NCBI GenBank assembly: GCA_002335605.1
Contig: BEDY01000005.1
Location: 1,054,001-1,118,000, forward strand
From: Prillingera fragicola
Taxonomy: Eukaryota > Basidiomycota > Tremellomycetes > Trichosporonales > Trichosporonaceae
Reading direction: 5' to 3'
Length of the DNA stretch: 64,000 nt
The first letter of the stretch is position 1; every line of letters starts with the position of its first letter. The translations under genes and the position numbers were made by a program. Below are positions 23,024 to 35,100 of the stretch, in pieces. The notes below the pieces were generated by a model. That model saw nothing but the letters and a program-made list of their open reading frames with translations. It was not told the DNA's origin and ran no database searches.

Positions 23024-24820
23024 ATGTCCAATCTGTGAGTACAGAAACGCACAGGAACATAACACAATGTCTCTAAACTCTCGTGCAGCTATGTCACAGA
23101 AGTACGTCAAGCAGCAGCATCAGCTCTGGTCCACTTGGCAATCCAACATCTTCCCTAACACCCACACAGCCGATCCCCAACGGCAAGGTCATTGTCGACA
23201 CCACCGCAGGAGAGATAGAAGTATGTGAACAGCTCATGGCTGTAGCTTACTGTCCAGATTGAGCTATGGGGCAAGGAGTGTCCCAAGGCGGTCCGCAACT
23301 TTCTCCAGCTGTCCATGGAAGGTGCGCGCATCGCCCCTTTCCGAACCTCCACTGACCCCGACAGGCTATTACGACGGCGTCATTTTCCATCGTATCGTCA
23401 AAGACTTTATCGTGCAAACTGGAGACCCAACAGGAACGGGCATGGGTGGCGAATCCATTTACGGCGACTCATTCAGCGATGAGATTCACAGTCGTCTCAA
23501 GTTTAACCGCCGTGGACTTGTCGGCATGGCTAACAACGGAAAGAGGAATACCAACAACTCACAATGGTTTATCACCCTTGATAAGACTGAAGAGTTGACG
23601 AACAAGCATACACTGTTTGGTCGTATTCATGGCCCAACATATTTCAGTGCGTCTGGCGTGCACGCTGTGCGGAATAGGCTGATACCGCAGACGTGTTGAA
23701 CATCAGCAACCAAGAGGTCGACGCCGAGGAGAAGCCTCTAGTGTAATCTCATTAATTCTACTTGAACTGACGTGCAGCCCCCCAAAGATCCGTGGTATCC
23801 GGATCGTCGAGAACCCGTTTGACGACATTGTGCCCCGCATCACAGCACAAGAAAAGCAGGAGCAGCTCAAGGCTCGCCTGGAGGCCAAACAGGAGGCTGA
23901 GAAGCGCGAGAAGCGTGCACGGGCCAAGAAGAACACTGGATTATTGTCGTTTGGTGAGGCCGAGGAGTTGCCTGAAGAGGAGGTCAAGATCAAGAAGAAG
24001 GATCTTGGACGGCAGGATCGTGAGTTTGCCTCAATTGGATGGGGCTGACGGGCAGTCGTTACTGCAGGACCCAGCAAGCGTAAAACAGAGGAGGTCAGCC
24101 TTGAGGACAGCGAGATCCCTCAGCGGGAAGTAGAGAAGAGGCCAGAGGAGAAGAGGGAGAAGAGGGTTAGTGGCACCCTGAGTGAACCTCGTTAACAAGC
24201 AGACGATCGACCTCAAGGCTATTCGTGAAGAGCACGAGCGCGAAAAGGCAGGCAAGGGGTGAGCTGATCTGTCATTTTGCAATCTAACCTTGTAGCACGT
24301 CGAGGAAAGCCGAAATTGAGCGCATGGAAGAGGACCTGCGGATGCTCAAAAAGCGCCGTGGGGAAGACTCTGACTCTGACTCGGACGACGACAGGAGGAA
24401 ACGCGGCAAGGGCGTCTCATATCTTGAGCAAGAGCTTGCAAAGTACTCCAAGGGACGAGGACGTGCTGCTCTGCGTGCTGCGAATCGCAGGGGACGCCGT
24501 GATGACGACGACGATATCCTCAAGGATCTCAGCCGCTTCACCAAGAAGGTGTTGCAGGCTGAGGTGGATTCACAGGAGGAAGGAGAGGAGGAGGATGAGG
24601 GTGCCGAGGTTGACAATGACGTGGGATGGATGAAGCACGCGCTCAAGTTTGAAGAGACAGTGTCAGACGAGACGCGCCGTGCAGAGGACGAGTACACCGT
24701 GAGTTGCGCCAGGGTGGCACGACGTCGCTGACCGTTCAGGTCATTGACCCGAGGGCCAAGGCGCGTGAGCTGGCAGAGAAGGAGCGGAGGGAAAAGGAGC
24801 GATCACGGAGGGATCGCTGA
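23024..24820 (+). CDS. CWC27: Cwc27-type spliceosome-associated cyclophilin
   Basis: Eleven exons, the first two only 11 and 13 nt, give 450 aa. Residues about 1-170 are a cyclophilin domain: [60 protein letters not shown] and [20 protein letters not shown]. The rest is a charged, mostly helical tail ([20 protein letters not shown], then KKKDLGRQD and an acidic EEGEEEDEG block), ending [11 protein letters not shown]. Active cyclophilins carry a Trp in the loop before KHxxFG; here it is Glu (TEELTNKH), as in human CWC27, which is inactive as a prolyl isomerase. The protein joins activated spliceosomes (Bact stage) with Cwc22 in the nucleus. Every one of the ten junctions keeps phase; one donor is the weaker GTAATC. 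Confidence 0.9.
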
Positions 24821-24958
24821 GCGTCTAGAGTGTGCATTGTGCACTGCTCGGTACACCGCTATTGCCATGCATGCGATTGTGGAGCTGACGATCACTACTG
24901 TCATTGTTGTTGAATTTGTTGATGACTGGATACAAAATGCCCGATTAGGTAATTTTAC

Positions 24959-24964
24959 CACGTG
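24959..24964 (+). promoter_or_regulatory. E-box CACGTG upstream of SRE1
   Basis: A perfect CACGTG within TTTACCACGTGG, 118 bp upstream of the SRE1 start codon. SREBP-type bHLH proteins can bind E-boxes as well as sterol elements, so autoregulation is possible but unproven. Confidence 0.45.
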
Positions 24965-25081
24965 GGTTTGACATCGTTCGATGAAAGAAGTGGGACGACT
25001 ACAGCGCGCGTCTTGCAGCAGTGTTCTTCATGTCGCCGTTGTTGGCATTGACACATCCACCAACACTCTCCAACACTTGCC

Positions 25082-27746
25082 ATGGCGTCGGTACTCCCAT
25101 CCGACCTGTTCTCATTCGAGAACGACGACGACGACGTGTCACCCTCCAACACTCTCTTCCCACCCAGTCTCTCATTTCCTGGCCTCGACTCGCTAGACAA
25201 TTACTTGTCACCAAATGATGGCCACTCTCCTCGCTTTTCCGACCATTCCCACCTGTCCCTTTCCAATGCTTCCGACAGCCCCTCGTCGAGCCTGTCTTTC
25301 CAGACTGACGAGTACCTCCTCAGCAACAGCTTTGGCGCGGACGAGCTGGACATGCTCATCTTCCCCGACGAGAAGCCGGATGTCAACTTTCTTGACGTGC
25401 CCTCCCTCCACAATGGAAGCATGAACGCGTCGTCCTTTGACAGCAAGCCACCTACTTCACCCTACGAGCCCAAGTCCAACCACCTCTCACCCGCACTCGC
25501 ACCCACCGCGCCAATGGGCGCCATCCAGCCTCCAGCATTTGACGGCCTCTTGCAGCAGTGGCGCATGGACCTCGGACAGAACATTGCCCAGAACATGCCT
25601 GCGCCCTGGATGCTCCCTCCGCAGCAAGCCGCGCCGCCCGTCATTGTCCAGCCGCCGCCCGTACAGCCGATGGTGTCGCAGATGCAGCAGCAGGTTCAGC
25701 AGCGTAAGTTTCTGTTCAGTGGCAAAAGTATTAACAATCGCAGCAGTATCGGCCCCCGAGACGCCACCCAAAGACGCTCAGTCGACGCAGCCTCCTCCAC
25801 GCCGGAGCGCCCCGAATGCGCCGCTTAACAAGCCCACCCCCTCGCCCCCGGCTAATGTCGGCAAGCACAACAAGACGGAGCGCAGGTATCGCCAGAAGGT
25901 GCAGCAGGCGCAGGCCGACCTTCGCGACGCAGTCCCGGCCCTCCGTGTGCTTTACGGCACTTCGAACGAGGAGCAAAAAGCGTCCACCGACGTACGTGCT
26001 CCTGACGGCACCGTGGACGGCCTCGGTGAGGTCACCCGCCCGAATGCGAGTGCCAAGGCGACGATCCTGATCGGCGCCAGGATGTACATCGAGCTGCTGC
26101 AGCGCCGCACTGCCATGCTCCAGCGCAAGGTTGCCGAGCTCGAGACGTACCGCCTCAACGTGAGCGGGCAGCAGGAGCTTGACATGTGGCGCGCCGACTT
26201 TGATGGTCGTGAGGCCGTGCTCGCTGCTGTGGCGGCTGAGGCTGCTGCTCTGCGCGAGGCGGAGAGTGGCGAGTCAGAGGAGGAAGAGGAGGAGGAGCCG
26301 CGCCAGCGCAAGCGTGCGCGCACGACCAAGAAGGCCGAGCCCAAGGTCTCTGGCGCTGGTGTGCGTGCTTTCGCTGCGTTTGCAGTGTCATTCTCCCTCA
26401 TGCCTTCTGCGTCCAAGATGCTCCAGCACGCCGAGCCCGTTGCTACTGGTGCGGCTTACGCCGGCAAAATGTCAAAGGGCCAGGTCATCGCGCGCCTCCC
26501 TCTGATTACCGCCGAGCATGGCTCGCGCCTCCTCTCGCGTGCCCTGCCCGAGGCATTCGTCCCTGCAGGTCCTACTATCGTCAACTGGCTCACCCGCATC
26601 GCTGTCATCTATGCTCTCTTCGCCGCTGTCTGGGCGGTCCTCCCTGCTATCGAACGCAGGACCCGCAAGTACCAGGACCAGGCCACTGGCGCCGGCAACC
26701 CCGTCGGCCTCGCCCGCGATCTCGTCATCGGCTCAAGCATCGACGACAAGGTAGAGTGGAACAATCTCGCGGCCTGCATGGTCGGCGGCCTCGTGCAGCC
26801 TTCCGCTATCGCTCGCTTCCACGTCGCTCACCGTCTCGGCCGCTCGTCAGACCCTTACAGCCTTGCCCTGCTTGCGCTTTTGTCGCCCGAGAAGGCGTCG
26901 TCGCGCAAGGTCTGGGCTGACGCGCGTTCTAAGCTCCAGACTGACTCGCCTCTCGCTGCTGTCCTCGCTCTGCCTCTGCACGAGGCTTCGCGCAGTCTTG
27001 AGCATGTCCCTGCTACTGCCGCGCCCATTGCCGCGATTGCCGAGCAGATTAATCTTGTTCACCTGTACGACCTCTACTCGCGCTTCTTTGTCCGTCTCGT
27101 CTCCGCCGTCGGGGTCGCCACCTCGCTCCAGCCCATGCTCTCCAATGTTCAGGACTCTGACATGGCCGTCGAGCTCCGCTCGCTGGACCGTGAGATCCGC
27201 GGCGTCCTCCAGGGTGTCCCTCGTCACAGCACCTCGCACGCTCTTGGCCTCGTCCTTCTCGGTCTCTGGGGTTTGTTCTCGGGCTACCAGTCCCCGGCTG
27301 TCCTCGTCAGCGCTCTCGCTGTCGAGGAGGTGCAGGGTGCTGGTCCCTCGCTCTCGTCCGTCTCCGCTATGCTTGAGCTCCTGTACCCCGGCTCTTCAAA
27401 CCCCGCTACTGGTACCACCACCCAGTCCCCGATCCCCTCCAACGCCCTGGCCATCGACAAGCTCGCCATAGCCTGCATCGGCTTTGTCGACCTCCTCTTC
27501 TCATCTCGTCACGCCGCTTCCGGCGCCGAGTCCCGCCAGCGCGTCCAGAAGGAGACCGCAAGGTTGCGCCTCGTGCTCACCCAGGCCACCTTTGTGGGCT
27601 TTGACGAGGACGAGGACGAGCGCGCGCAGGCCTTTGACGATGCGCGCCAGCGTCTCGTTGCTGTGCTGTGTGCTGTTGGACGGCGTGCCGCAGGCCGTGG
27701 CTCACGGGATGAGGACTCGGGGATTGATGATATGGACGATTGGTAG
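25082..27746 (+). CDS. SRE1: Sre1, membrane-bound sterol regulatory element binding protein
   Basis: Two exons (25082-25703 and 25744-27746) give 874 aa. The N-terminal 245 residues are acidic, Ser/Pro/Gln-rich activation sequence. A bHLH follows at about 247-345: KHNKTERRYRQKVQQAQADL, a long loop, then SAKATILIGARMYIELLQRR and a leucine-rich extension. The Tyr in ERRYR is the hallmark of the SREBP class and allows binding to sterol elements. Two hydrophobic stretches, about 413-430 (VRAFAAFAVSFSLM) and 485-507 (VNWLTRIAVIYALFAAVWAV), fit the hairpin membrane anchor, with a 360-residue C-terminal domain after it that would be the Scap-binding side. In Cryptococcus, Sre1 is released by proteolysis at low oxygen or sterol and drives ergosterol genes. 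The intron acceptor is a NAGNAG (25741-25746). The call is strong. Confidence 0.92.
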
Positions 27747-29608
27747 TGTTCGTATTTGTGACTGCTGTTTAGAGAGACTCTTGTAGATTGTTGCATGTAT
27801 TGAGGCTCAAGCCTGAAGATGATATTGGTCTAGGATACAGTTGAGGTCCGTCGAACGTGTGCGGCAGGGAGCAGCGCCGTCCGTCGAGTGTGTACACAAG
27901 TGGCGCCAAGTGCCACCATCAACCTTGCTCTGTTGATCGTTGAGAGTGCTCTGGGTTGCAGCAGTATCCCTTTATTACTGCTCAACGGAGCATCGCGGCT
28001 GTTGACCGAGGTGTCACCTGCTCAAACGGCTAGAATGGCCGTTCCAGGCTAACCTCCGGCGCTAGTCACTAAAGCGACTGTTGATGATCTCACGACCTTC
28101 ACAATGTTCCATACAGCAGACGCCACGGACTGGCGGCGGAGTGTTCGGCAAGCCCGAGAACGTCGGCGGAGCAAGGCCTGGAGCTAACAACTTGAGCGTG
28201 CAGGCCGGGGCAGTCTCAACATCCCTTTTACAATGTGGAACAGATGACTGGCACCAGTAATGAGACATGGCCGGGCTGGTCGATAGGTCAATGGAGCAGC
28301 CCATGCCGACCCGCCGAGACATAGTGATTTCTACTGGCCCTGAGCTTGGAGCTGTTGTCTTTGATCAAGGTATAGGTCGGAACGGTGTGAATGGGCTGTG
28401 GCTGCGGCTGTACGCCTGGCATGCCGAGATGGGCGAGATATGTGGTATAGCGCTACGGTGTTCTATGCATGAGTCGGGACGGAGCTTCTGAACCCAACCG
28501 TATGGGTACCGCGTTCTGGGTTAGCAGTGCTGTCAGTAGGTCAGACAGCCACGGCTACAAGAGCATGGTCAAGAGGAGAGACGCCACTTGTCTCGGGTGA
28601 TGAGACCCATGTGGCCCTGGTGGCGGCCAAATCCAAACTGGACACCCCCTGGGTTTCCATCACCCTCCCCGTCCAAACTGCTCTGTCACTCTCTCTGCGT
28701 GGCGCCGCGGGAGACACAGACGCTACATAGCCCGAGCCGCGAGACCTGCGACGACTATTGATTGACGACAGCAGCAACCCGGCATTACCCCGCCCTGTCG
28801 ATCTGCCGGTCCTAATCGGTGTGGAACCTATGACGCTGTCAGAGTGACCTGGGGATCAGCTGGGGAGCCTGAAGTAGTTTGGATTACCTGACCCAGAATA
28901 CTGATCAGATGTCCGCCTGCTCGACATTCAAGGTCCCTTGGATTCCGAGGGTTCAAAGTCGGGTCTTGCAGTCGGAGCGAGCAGGCGGCTAACGCCATGT
29001 TCGACCCCCGACCCACCTGCACTCGCTCCTCGAGCTCGAGCCTAGAGAGCCATGCGGTCGGATGGGTGACGGTCCAGCCCGGAAAACTGGGACCCAACAG
29101 GCGAAGGCGGAGGCGGCACGGACTCATGGGGACTGGGCGGCGGCGAAACGTTGTGTCACTGTGTCTTATAGTTACTAGACAGAGGTCCCGTATCGACTGA
29201 CACCAGCGTCACTCGACCACTGGATCACTGGCCAAGCGCAAGCAACAAAGAAGGGGCTGCAATGTATGTATCAGAGGTCGACCCATTCCCTCATCAACTC
29301 TATACCCTCCCTCGACAACATTGCTACTTGTCCACTAGCTGCGATCGGAACATCTATCGTCCTCGCTGCCCTCTCGTATCCCCCACCCATATGAGACCTC
29401 CGCTCGGCCGTGTGCAGCTTTGACACTACTCCCTAGCGTCATCCTCTCGACTATTCGGTGACCGCGACCCCTTAGCCGTGCGCAACAAGGTATACAAAGC
29501 CCAAACTCGACAATCAAAGCCTCCCTTTCTACCTGCACGACAACTCCACACAGAAGGACAACCACACCCTACTCCCCAGCTGGCAGCTTCACCGCCGAGT
29601 TCCACACA
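27747..29608. other. Intergenic, no gene seen
   Basis: 1.9 kb between SRE1 and the alpha-arrestin gene. The last 320 bp is CT- and CA-rich and looks like promoter and 5' leader of the next gene. Short open frames elsewhere lack support. Confidence 0.55.
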
Positions 29609-31984
29609 ATGTTCACACCTTTACCTCCTCCCAGGTCTGGGACATGGCCCGGGGCAGGGTACGCTCGGCGGTGGCGAACGAGGCCGTCGTCCCGGCACGT
29701 GCTCCGGATCGAGGGTGACACTCCGAGCGCTGAGGGAGAAGACGACGACCCACAACTCTGCCCTCCAACCCCAGGCACCATACAAAGTGGCGATTGCACC
29801 TGCGCTGAACAACAACTATGCACCCTCGTCCACAACGACGCAGAGACACTACGACACCACCACCCTCGCCACGCTGGCAGCCGCAGTCGTCGTCGGCCGT
29901 CCAAGACATTTGAACCCACTATTGCAGCCGCCAACGCCAAGGACAATGGTGAGTGTCTAAGGTTGGAAAGCAGAACGCGACCAGAGTATTCATGTTGACG
30001 TGCTAGCGGCACCAGCGACGACTGCGACAAGTCGAGCGGAAAGTCCGAGAGCGCCACTCGGAGCAATGGCCATGCGGTTTAGGACGGCTGATGGCCACTC
30101 TGTGCCGCCGACATTCTATGTGAGTGGACAGAGCTAAAGAGTCACAACAAACGTGCTCCTGCCCTGGTCTTCTCCTTGGCAAGTCCATGCACTAACCTCT
30201 GTTAGCCAGGTCAGACCATACCCTGTGTGGTGACGCTCGCTCTGCCCCGAGGCTCGCGGATACGTGCTTCGCTACGGCCTGTGCTCAAGATGAGCCTAGT
30301 TGCCACGCTGCATGTCATTGACCGGGCGCCACAGACCGTGGTCGAGGTCAGCGTTGATCTCCACGACGGCATGGCGATCTGGGCGCGGGATGCCAATGAA
30401 GCGTATGCAACTGCAGAGCGGGAGGAGCTTGAAGAGATGGAAACGCTCGACCTCACCGCACGCACGTCCTCGCCCGAACCAATGGAAGCGGACGACGCGA
30501 TGGACGCCACACAAGGCGAACGCGAGCTGACTACCGCTCCGTTGAGTGAAGAATCACAACCTGACGAGCGTGGCAAAGTCTACTCTACCCTCCCGGGCGG
30601 TGGTTCGTACACTCTGCCACTCTCAGTGACCATTCCTTCAACTCCTCGGCTTCCCCCAAGCCACATGGTTGCAGGTGGCCGTTTCGCGGTCAAATACGAC
30701 CTTTGCCTGACGCTTACCTGCGACTCGCTTGATCGCACCTACCGGCACACCGTCGCAGGTGCCAGCCGCGAGCTTGAACTCCTTCCCTCCACCATGCCAA
30801 CGCGTCCTCCGCGCATAGCACCTTACAGCGTGTGGGTCGCGGAAGACCGCTGGACTCCCCCGCCAGACTTGCCACTCCCCGATCCGCAACACGCATCCGA
30901 TGAAGTGTCTGGCACCGGCTGCATAAGCCCAGACATGGAAACCGACTCTGATCTGGACCCCAACGTTACCCATTGTCATCAAGCCCAATCCCACACCCCC
31001 AGCATACACGAACACACTGTACCACCAACCAACACAAACACGAACATTACAGCACACTGGTCTATACACCCCAACATCCCAACGTCGGCATACTCGCCCA
31101 CGTCAGCTATACCGCTTTCCATCACCCTCACACCCCCGATTTCAGCCCCAACCGAGCAGGTACCCCATCACGCTGTCCTTCTCCGCGTCGCACTCGTGCG
31201 AGAGGAGCGCCTACGTACCGGCGACCAGGACCTCATCGACGCCACCGACATTGCGATGCGCTGGGGCTGGTGTGTGCCGAATCGCAACACACCAGTCATT
31301 CTCGACGCCACCCTCCCCCTCGCGTGCCCCGGAAGTCGCCTCACCGCCTGGCGCCACGGGTGCAGCACTGCGCTATGCGTCGACGCATACACCTCGAGCG
31401 CGGCCTACGTCTCGTCGTCATTCTACATCCGCATCGATGTCGCGTTTGTGCCACAGTCGGCGGGACCACCGACACTCGACATATTCACACCCATCCCGGC
31501 TTTGCCTGACATGGTTCGCGACGACGCGCAGCTCTCTCCGGAGAACGACGGCGTATCAATCGACGAGCGAAGGTGTCACAGTACTCCGCCAATCTTTGGC
31601 CTCCCTGTACCAGCAGGCACCTCATCGCCGCCACCAGCCCTCGTAGCACTGTCCACGTCGCTCGACACGACCTCGCCTCCGCCAAACACCTTTACGCCTC
31701 TTGCACGAACACCACACACGACCCGCGCGTGGGCTGCCGCTCAGCGCGGCTCGTCGACGTGGCGCACGCTGACGATTCCCGTCATTATTGGGTCAGTCGC
31801 TGAGCCGCGCGACGCCATGCACTCCCACAGGTGGAGCGATCTTGTGCTCGACGACACTGCCGAAGGGCGTGCAGATGGACAGATGCGGGTTGTGCACGGA
31901 GAAGACTGGAGCTGCGAGGACGGCTGGTATGTGCCACCTCCCAGCTACGGCGAGGCACTTGGCCAGGTGCCATATGTATACTAG
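29609..31984 (+). CDS. Alpha-arrestin (ART-type ubiquitin-ligase adaptor) with C-terminal PPxY
   Basis: Proposed exons 29609-29948, 30007-30119 and 30206-31984, 743 aa. The arrestin N domain starts at about MAMRFRTADGHSVPPTFYPG and runs GQTIPCVVTLALPRGSRIR and KMSLVATLHVIDRAPQTVVE to a TLPGGGSYTLPLSVTIPST strand and GRFAVKYDLCLTLTC. The second half (HHAVLLRVALVREERLRTG, LDATLPLACPG) fits the C domain, with disordered Thr/Pro inserts between. The C-terminus reads WYVPPPSYGEAL, a PPxY site for WW domains of Rsp5/Nedd4-type ligases. Alpha-arrestins bring such ligases to plasma-membrane transporters for endocytosis. The arrestin fold is inferred from strand pattern, not a firm motif. The N-terminal 115 residues from ATG 29609 have poor coding character; translation may start at ATG 30065 or 30071 instead. 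Confidence 0.68.
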
Positions 31985-32112
31985 CATCATACTCTGTAGC
32001 ACTTGCATGGAACACGATGTGCATCAATCCAGTCGCATGTAGCATCGCAATATCGCATTCATATTCATTTCGTCACAAAGTGATTAACCGGCCTTCGACC
32101 TCGCCCCGTTAC

Positions 32113-35100
32113 TCATGAGACGCCCAGACGGATCAACTGCTTGATTCCAGGCTGTAGAGGTCAGTATCACTCAATGGACGCCCACAAAGGTACTCACCGC
32201 CCAGTGGGTCGTGTCTCCAGACGAAGTCGTCAGGAGTTCGACATGCATCGCGAGCGCTCCGTGAGCGTCGTGTGCGGCAATAGCCTTGACAATCTGATGG
32301 AGCTTGCCAACGGTCGCCTCGGCAACAGTCTCGTTGTTGAGGTCGTCAAAGAGAATGTTGAGGCGGCGTTCAGTATCAGTCACGAGCTTGGTAATGTGCG
32401 GTGGCAGATTTGATGCCTTGACACGCGCAAGCTCGGCCGAGAGGCCCTCAAAGATTGGCTTTGAGCCCTCAGGAATGTGTGAGCGGTCGCCAACGGCTAG
32501 AAGAATGGTTAGTACTGCTTCAATCTATTGCATGTTTATACTAACGGTGCTTGGCGGCAGCTGGAGGAGCCTGAGCCTGAGGGGAGGCGGGTTGCACGGG
32601 ACTGTGCGACGGAGCCGCCGACGAGCGTCCAGGAGGGGGAGGGCCGGCCATCCTAGAACCCTGGGGAGGGGGCGAGAACGTGCCGCCCATCGACTGCTGG
32701 GCCGGGCGGGCTCCAGTGGGGCCGAGAGGAGACATGGCACGAGGGGGAGGGGGCCCACCGACGGCTCCGGGGGGAGGGGGCCCTGCGCGAGCAGAGCCGC
32801 GAGGAGGGGGCGGCCGGGCAGCCGCGGGCGGAGGTCCAGCGTACTGCTGCTGCGAAGGGGGAGGGGGCCCAGCAGACTGGCCGCCGGGCGGCGGAGGTCC
32901 GCCATGCTGCTGCTGCTGCTGCTGGCCGTAGTGACCCTGCTGCGGGCCATAAGGGCCTTGCTGCTGGCCGTAAGGGCCCTGCTGCTGGCCGTAAGGGACC
33001 TGCTGCTGGCCGTAAGGGCCTTGCTGCTGGTGCTGGTGCTGCTGGCCGAACTGGTTCTGCTGCTGGGGAGGAAGCGCGGCAGGCTGACGGTTCTGCTGAG
33101 CCGACGACGGACGGGGACCACCCTTGGGAGGGGGAGGAAGAACACCAGGAGGCCCTCCACGAGGAGGAGGGGGGCCCGTGGGAGGGGGGCTAAAGTGGCC
33201 CGACTGTTGCTGCTGGGACTGCTGATGCTGACCTTCCTGCATGGGGAACGGCGACATGATAGGAGCAGGCTTAGGGGTCTCGCGCTGTGAGCTGGCGGGG
33301 CGCTTGGGCGTCATGCTGGGCGCATCGTTCCACCCAGGCATGTCGCGACGCTGCGATGCGGGAACCAATGGCTCGCCCTGGCGGTCGCTGGCACGAGGGG
33401 GAGGGGGGAGGGTGGCACCACCGCCGCCGAACTGAGGCTGTCCGAAAGACTGCTGAGAAAGACCGTAGCCCTGCGACTCGTTGCCGCCGTAGCCGTTCGG
33501 AGCATATCCACCCTGGGAGTTGTTGAACTGGCCACCCTGGGGAGCGTAAGGGTTAGGCTGGGAAGACTGCGATGGCTGAGAAGGAGTGTACGCCTGCTGC
33601 GAAGGCTGCGATGACGGAGCAGGAGCGTAAGGGCCCGACGGCTGCGAAGGAGGCCCATATGGGTTGCTCTGATGCGCCGGAACGCTGTACGGGTTGGACG
33701 TGCCCTGCTGCGAGCGAGGGCGAGCGAATGGGCTCTGCTGCTGGAAAGCAGGCTGAGTAGGGTACGCGGATGTGGTGTAAGGCGACGCATTGTACCCGGT
33801 GGTAGCAGGGTAGCGACTGCTGGACGCAGCAGACGACGCCTTGGCCTTGGGTTGGGCTCCAAAGGCAGTCGAGGACGACGCAACTGCGTTGGCCTCTTGG
33901 ATGCCAGCGGCCGAGAAGAGGCGGTTACGCATCTTGTCGAGAGCCATGCCGTTGCCACTGCTGAGATAGTCCTTGGGGGTCATCTTGACGTACTTGGTAG
34001 CAACGTCGACGAGGCCCTGGGTGGCAAGCAGGTCGGCGTACTCGTAGAATCGGTCGTAGAGACCCGAAAGCGCATAGGTGCGGGCGCCTGCCTCGGCAGG
34101 TGCCGACGAGGGAGTACTCAGGTCCTTGTCGACGTAGCCAGTCGCGGCCTGGAAGGTGATAACCTTCTCGATGAAGGTCTGGAGCGCCAGGGCATGAGCA
34201 GTGTAACGAGGAGCGTCGGTGGCAGCCTCCTCCTCCTGCATCTCGTTGATCCAAATGGCAACAACGCGCTCGAGGTTGCGCGCGGCAAGGTAGCAGAGAG
34301 TCGCATCCTGGCGAGCAGTCTTGGCCGACTCCTTGGCCTCGGGGCTGTCCGACGAGGTGAGGACCTGCCATTTGTACTGGAGACGCTGGCCGAGCTGATC
34401 GGCGAGGTTGGCAAAGTCGGCATCCTTCGCAAAGGTGCAGAGGACGACAAAGACAACACGCCACTCCTTAAGGTTGGCGTTCTGGACAATGTCCGCAAGG
34501 TCTTCAGTGACGATTGACTGGAAGACACGAAGGAAGGGGTGGGCCATGGTGCGTCGCGCAAAGTAGGCTTTCTGGGTCGACTGGAGCAGCTCGGGTCCAC
34601 CGCGCACGGCAAGGAGGAGCGCGTCAGCGAAGCGGTCCGAGGCAATGCAGAGGTTGACAGCCGAGGGAAAGTCACCAAGAACAAGAGCCTGAGTGATGAG
34701 CTTGTCAAAGTCCGACTCGCCCGCAGGATAGATGTGGAAGGTGTTGTCCTTGTCGATCGCCTCGGAGCGAACAGACGAGGGCGCAGAGCCAACAGTTGCA
34801 GCCTGCGATTCGGTGGCGTTTACGTGAGGGACGATCGAGTCGAGCTTGGGGTTGCGGAGCTGGCCAGATGCCATGGACGCAAAGAAATCGGCATCGCCAG
34901 AGGCAGTCGCAGGAGTAGTGGGACGGTCGTCAAACAAGCCCGATGTGGGAGTGTCGGCAGCAAGGTCGGTAGGGGGCTCGACAATCAACTCGGGCTGCTC
35001 AGACTTGGGCGTGCCCTCGCCAGTCACCTTCGGGGTCTCCGCAGCGGGGGTGCCGAGGTCCAGCTCAGGAGCGATCTTGTTGATAGCCTCCTCGACCTGC

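Noticed and set aside
32304..33290. 328-codon plus-strand frame with many leucines and arginines
   Set aside because: Antisense shadow of the Pro/Gln-rich part of SEC31.
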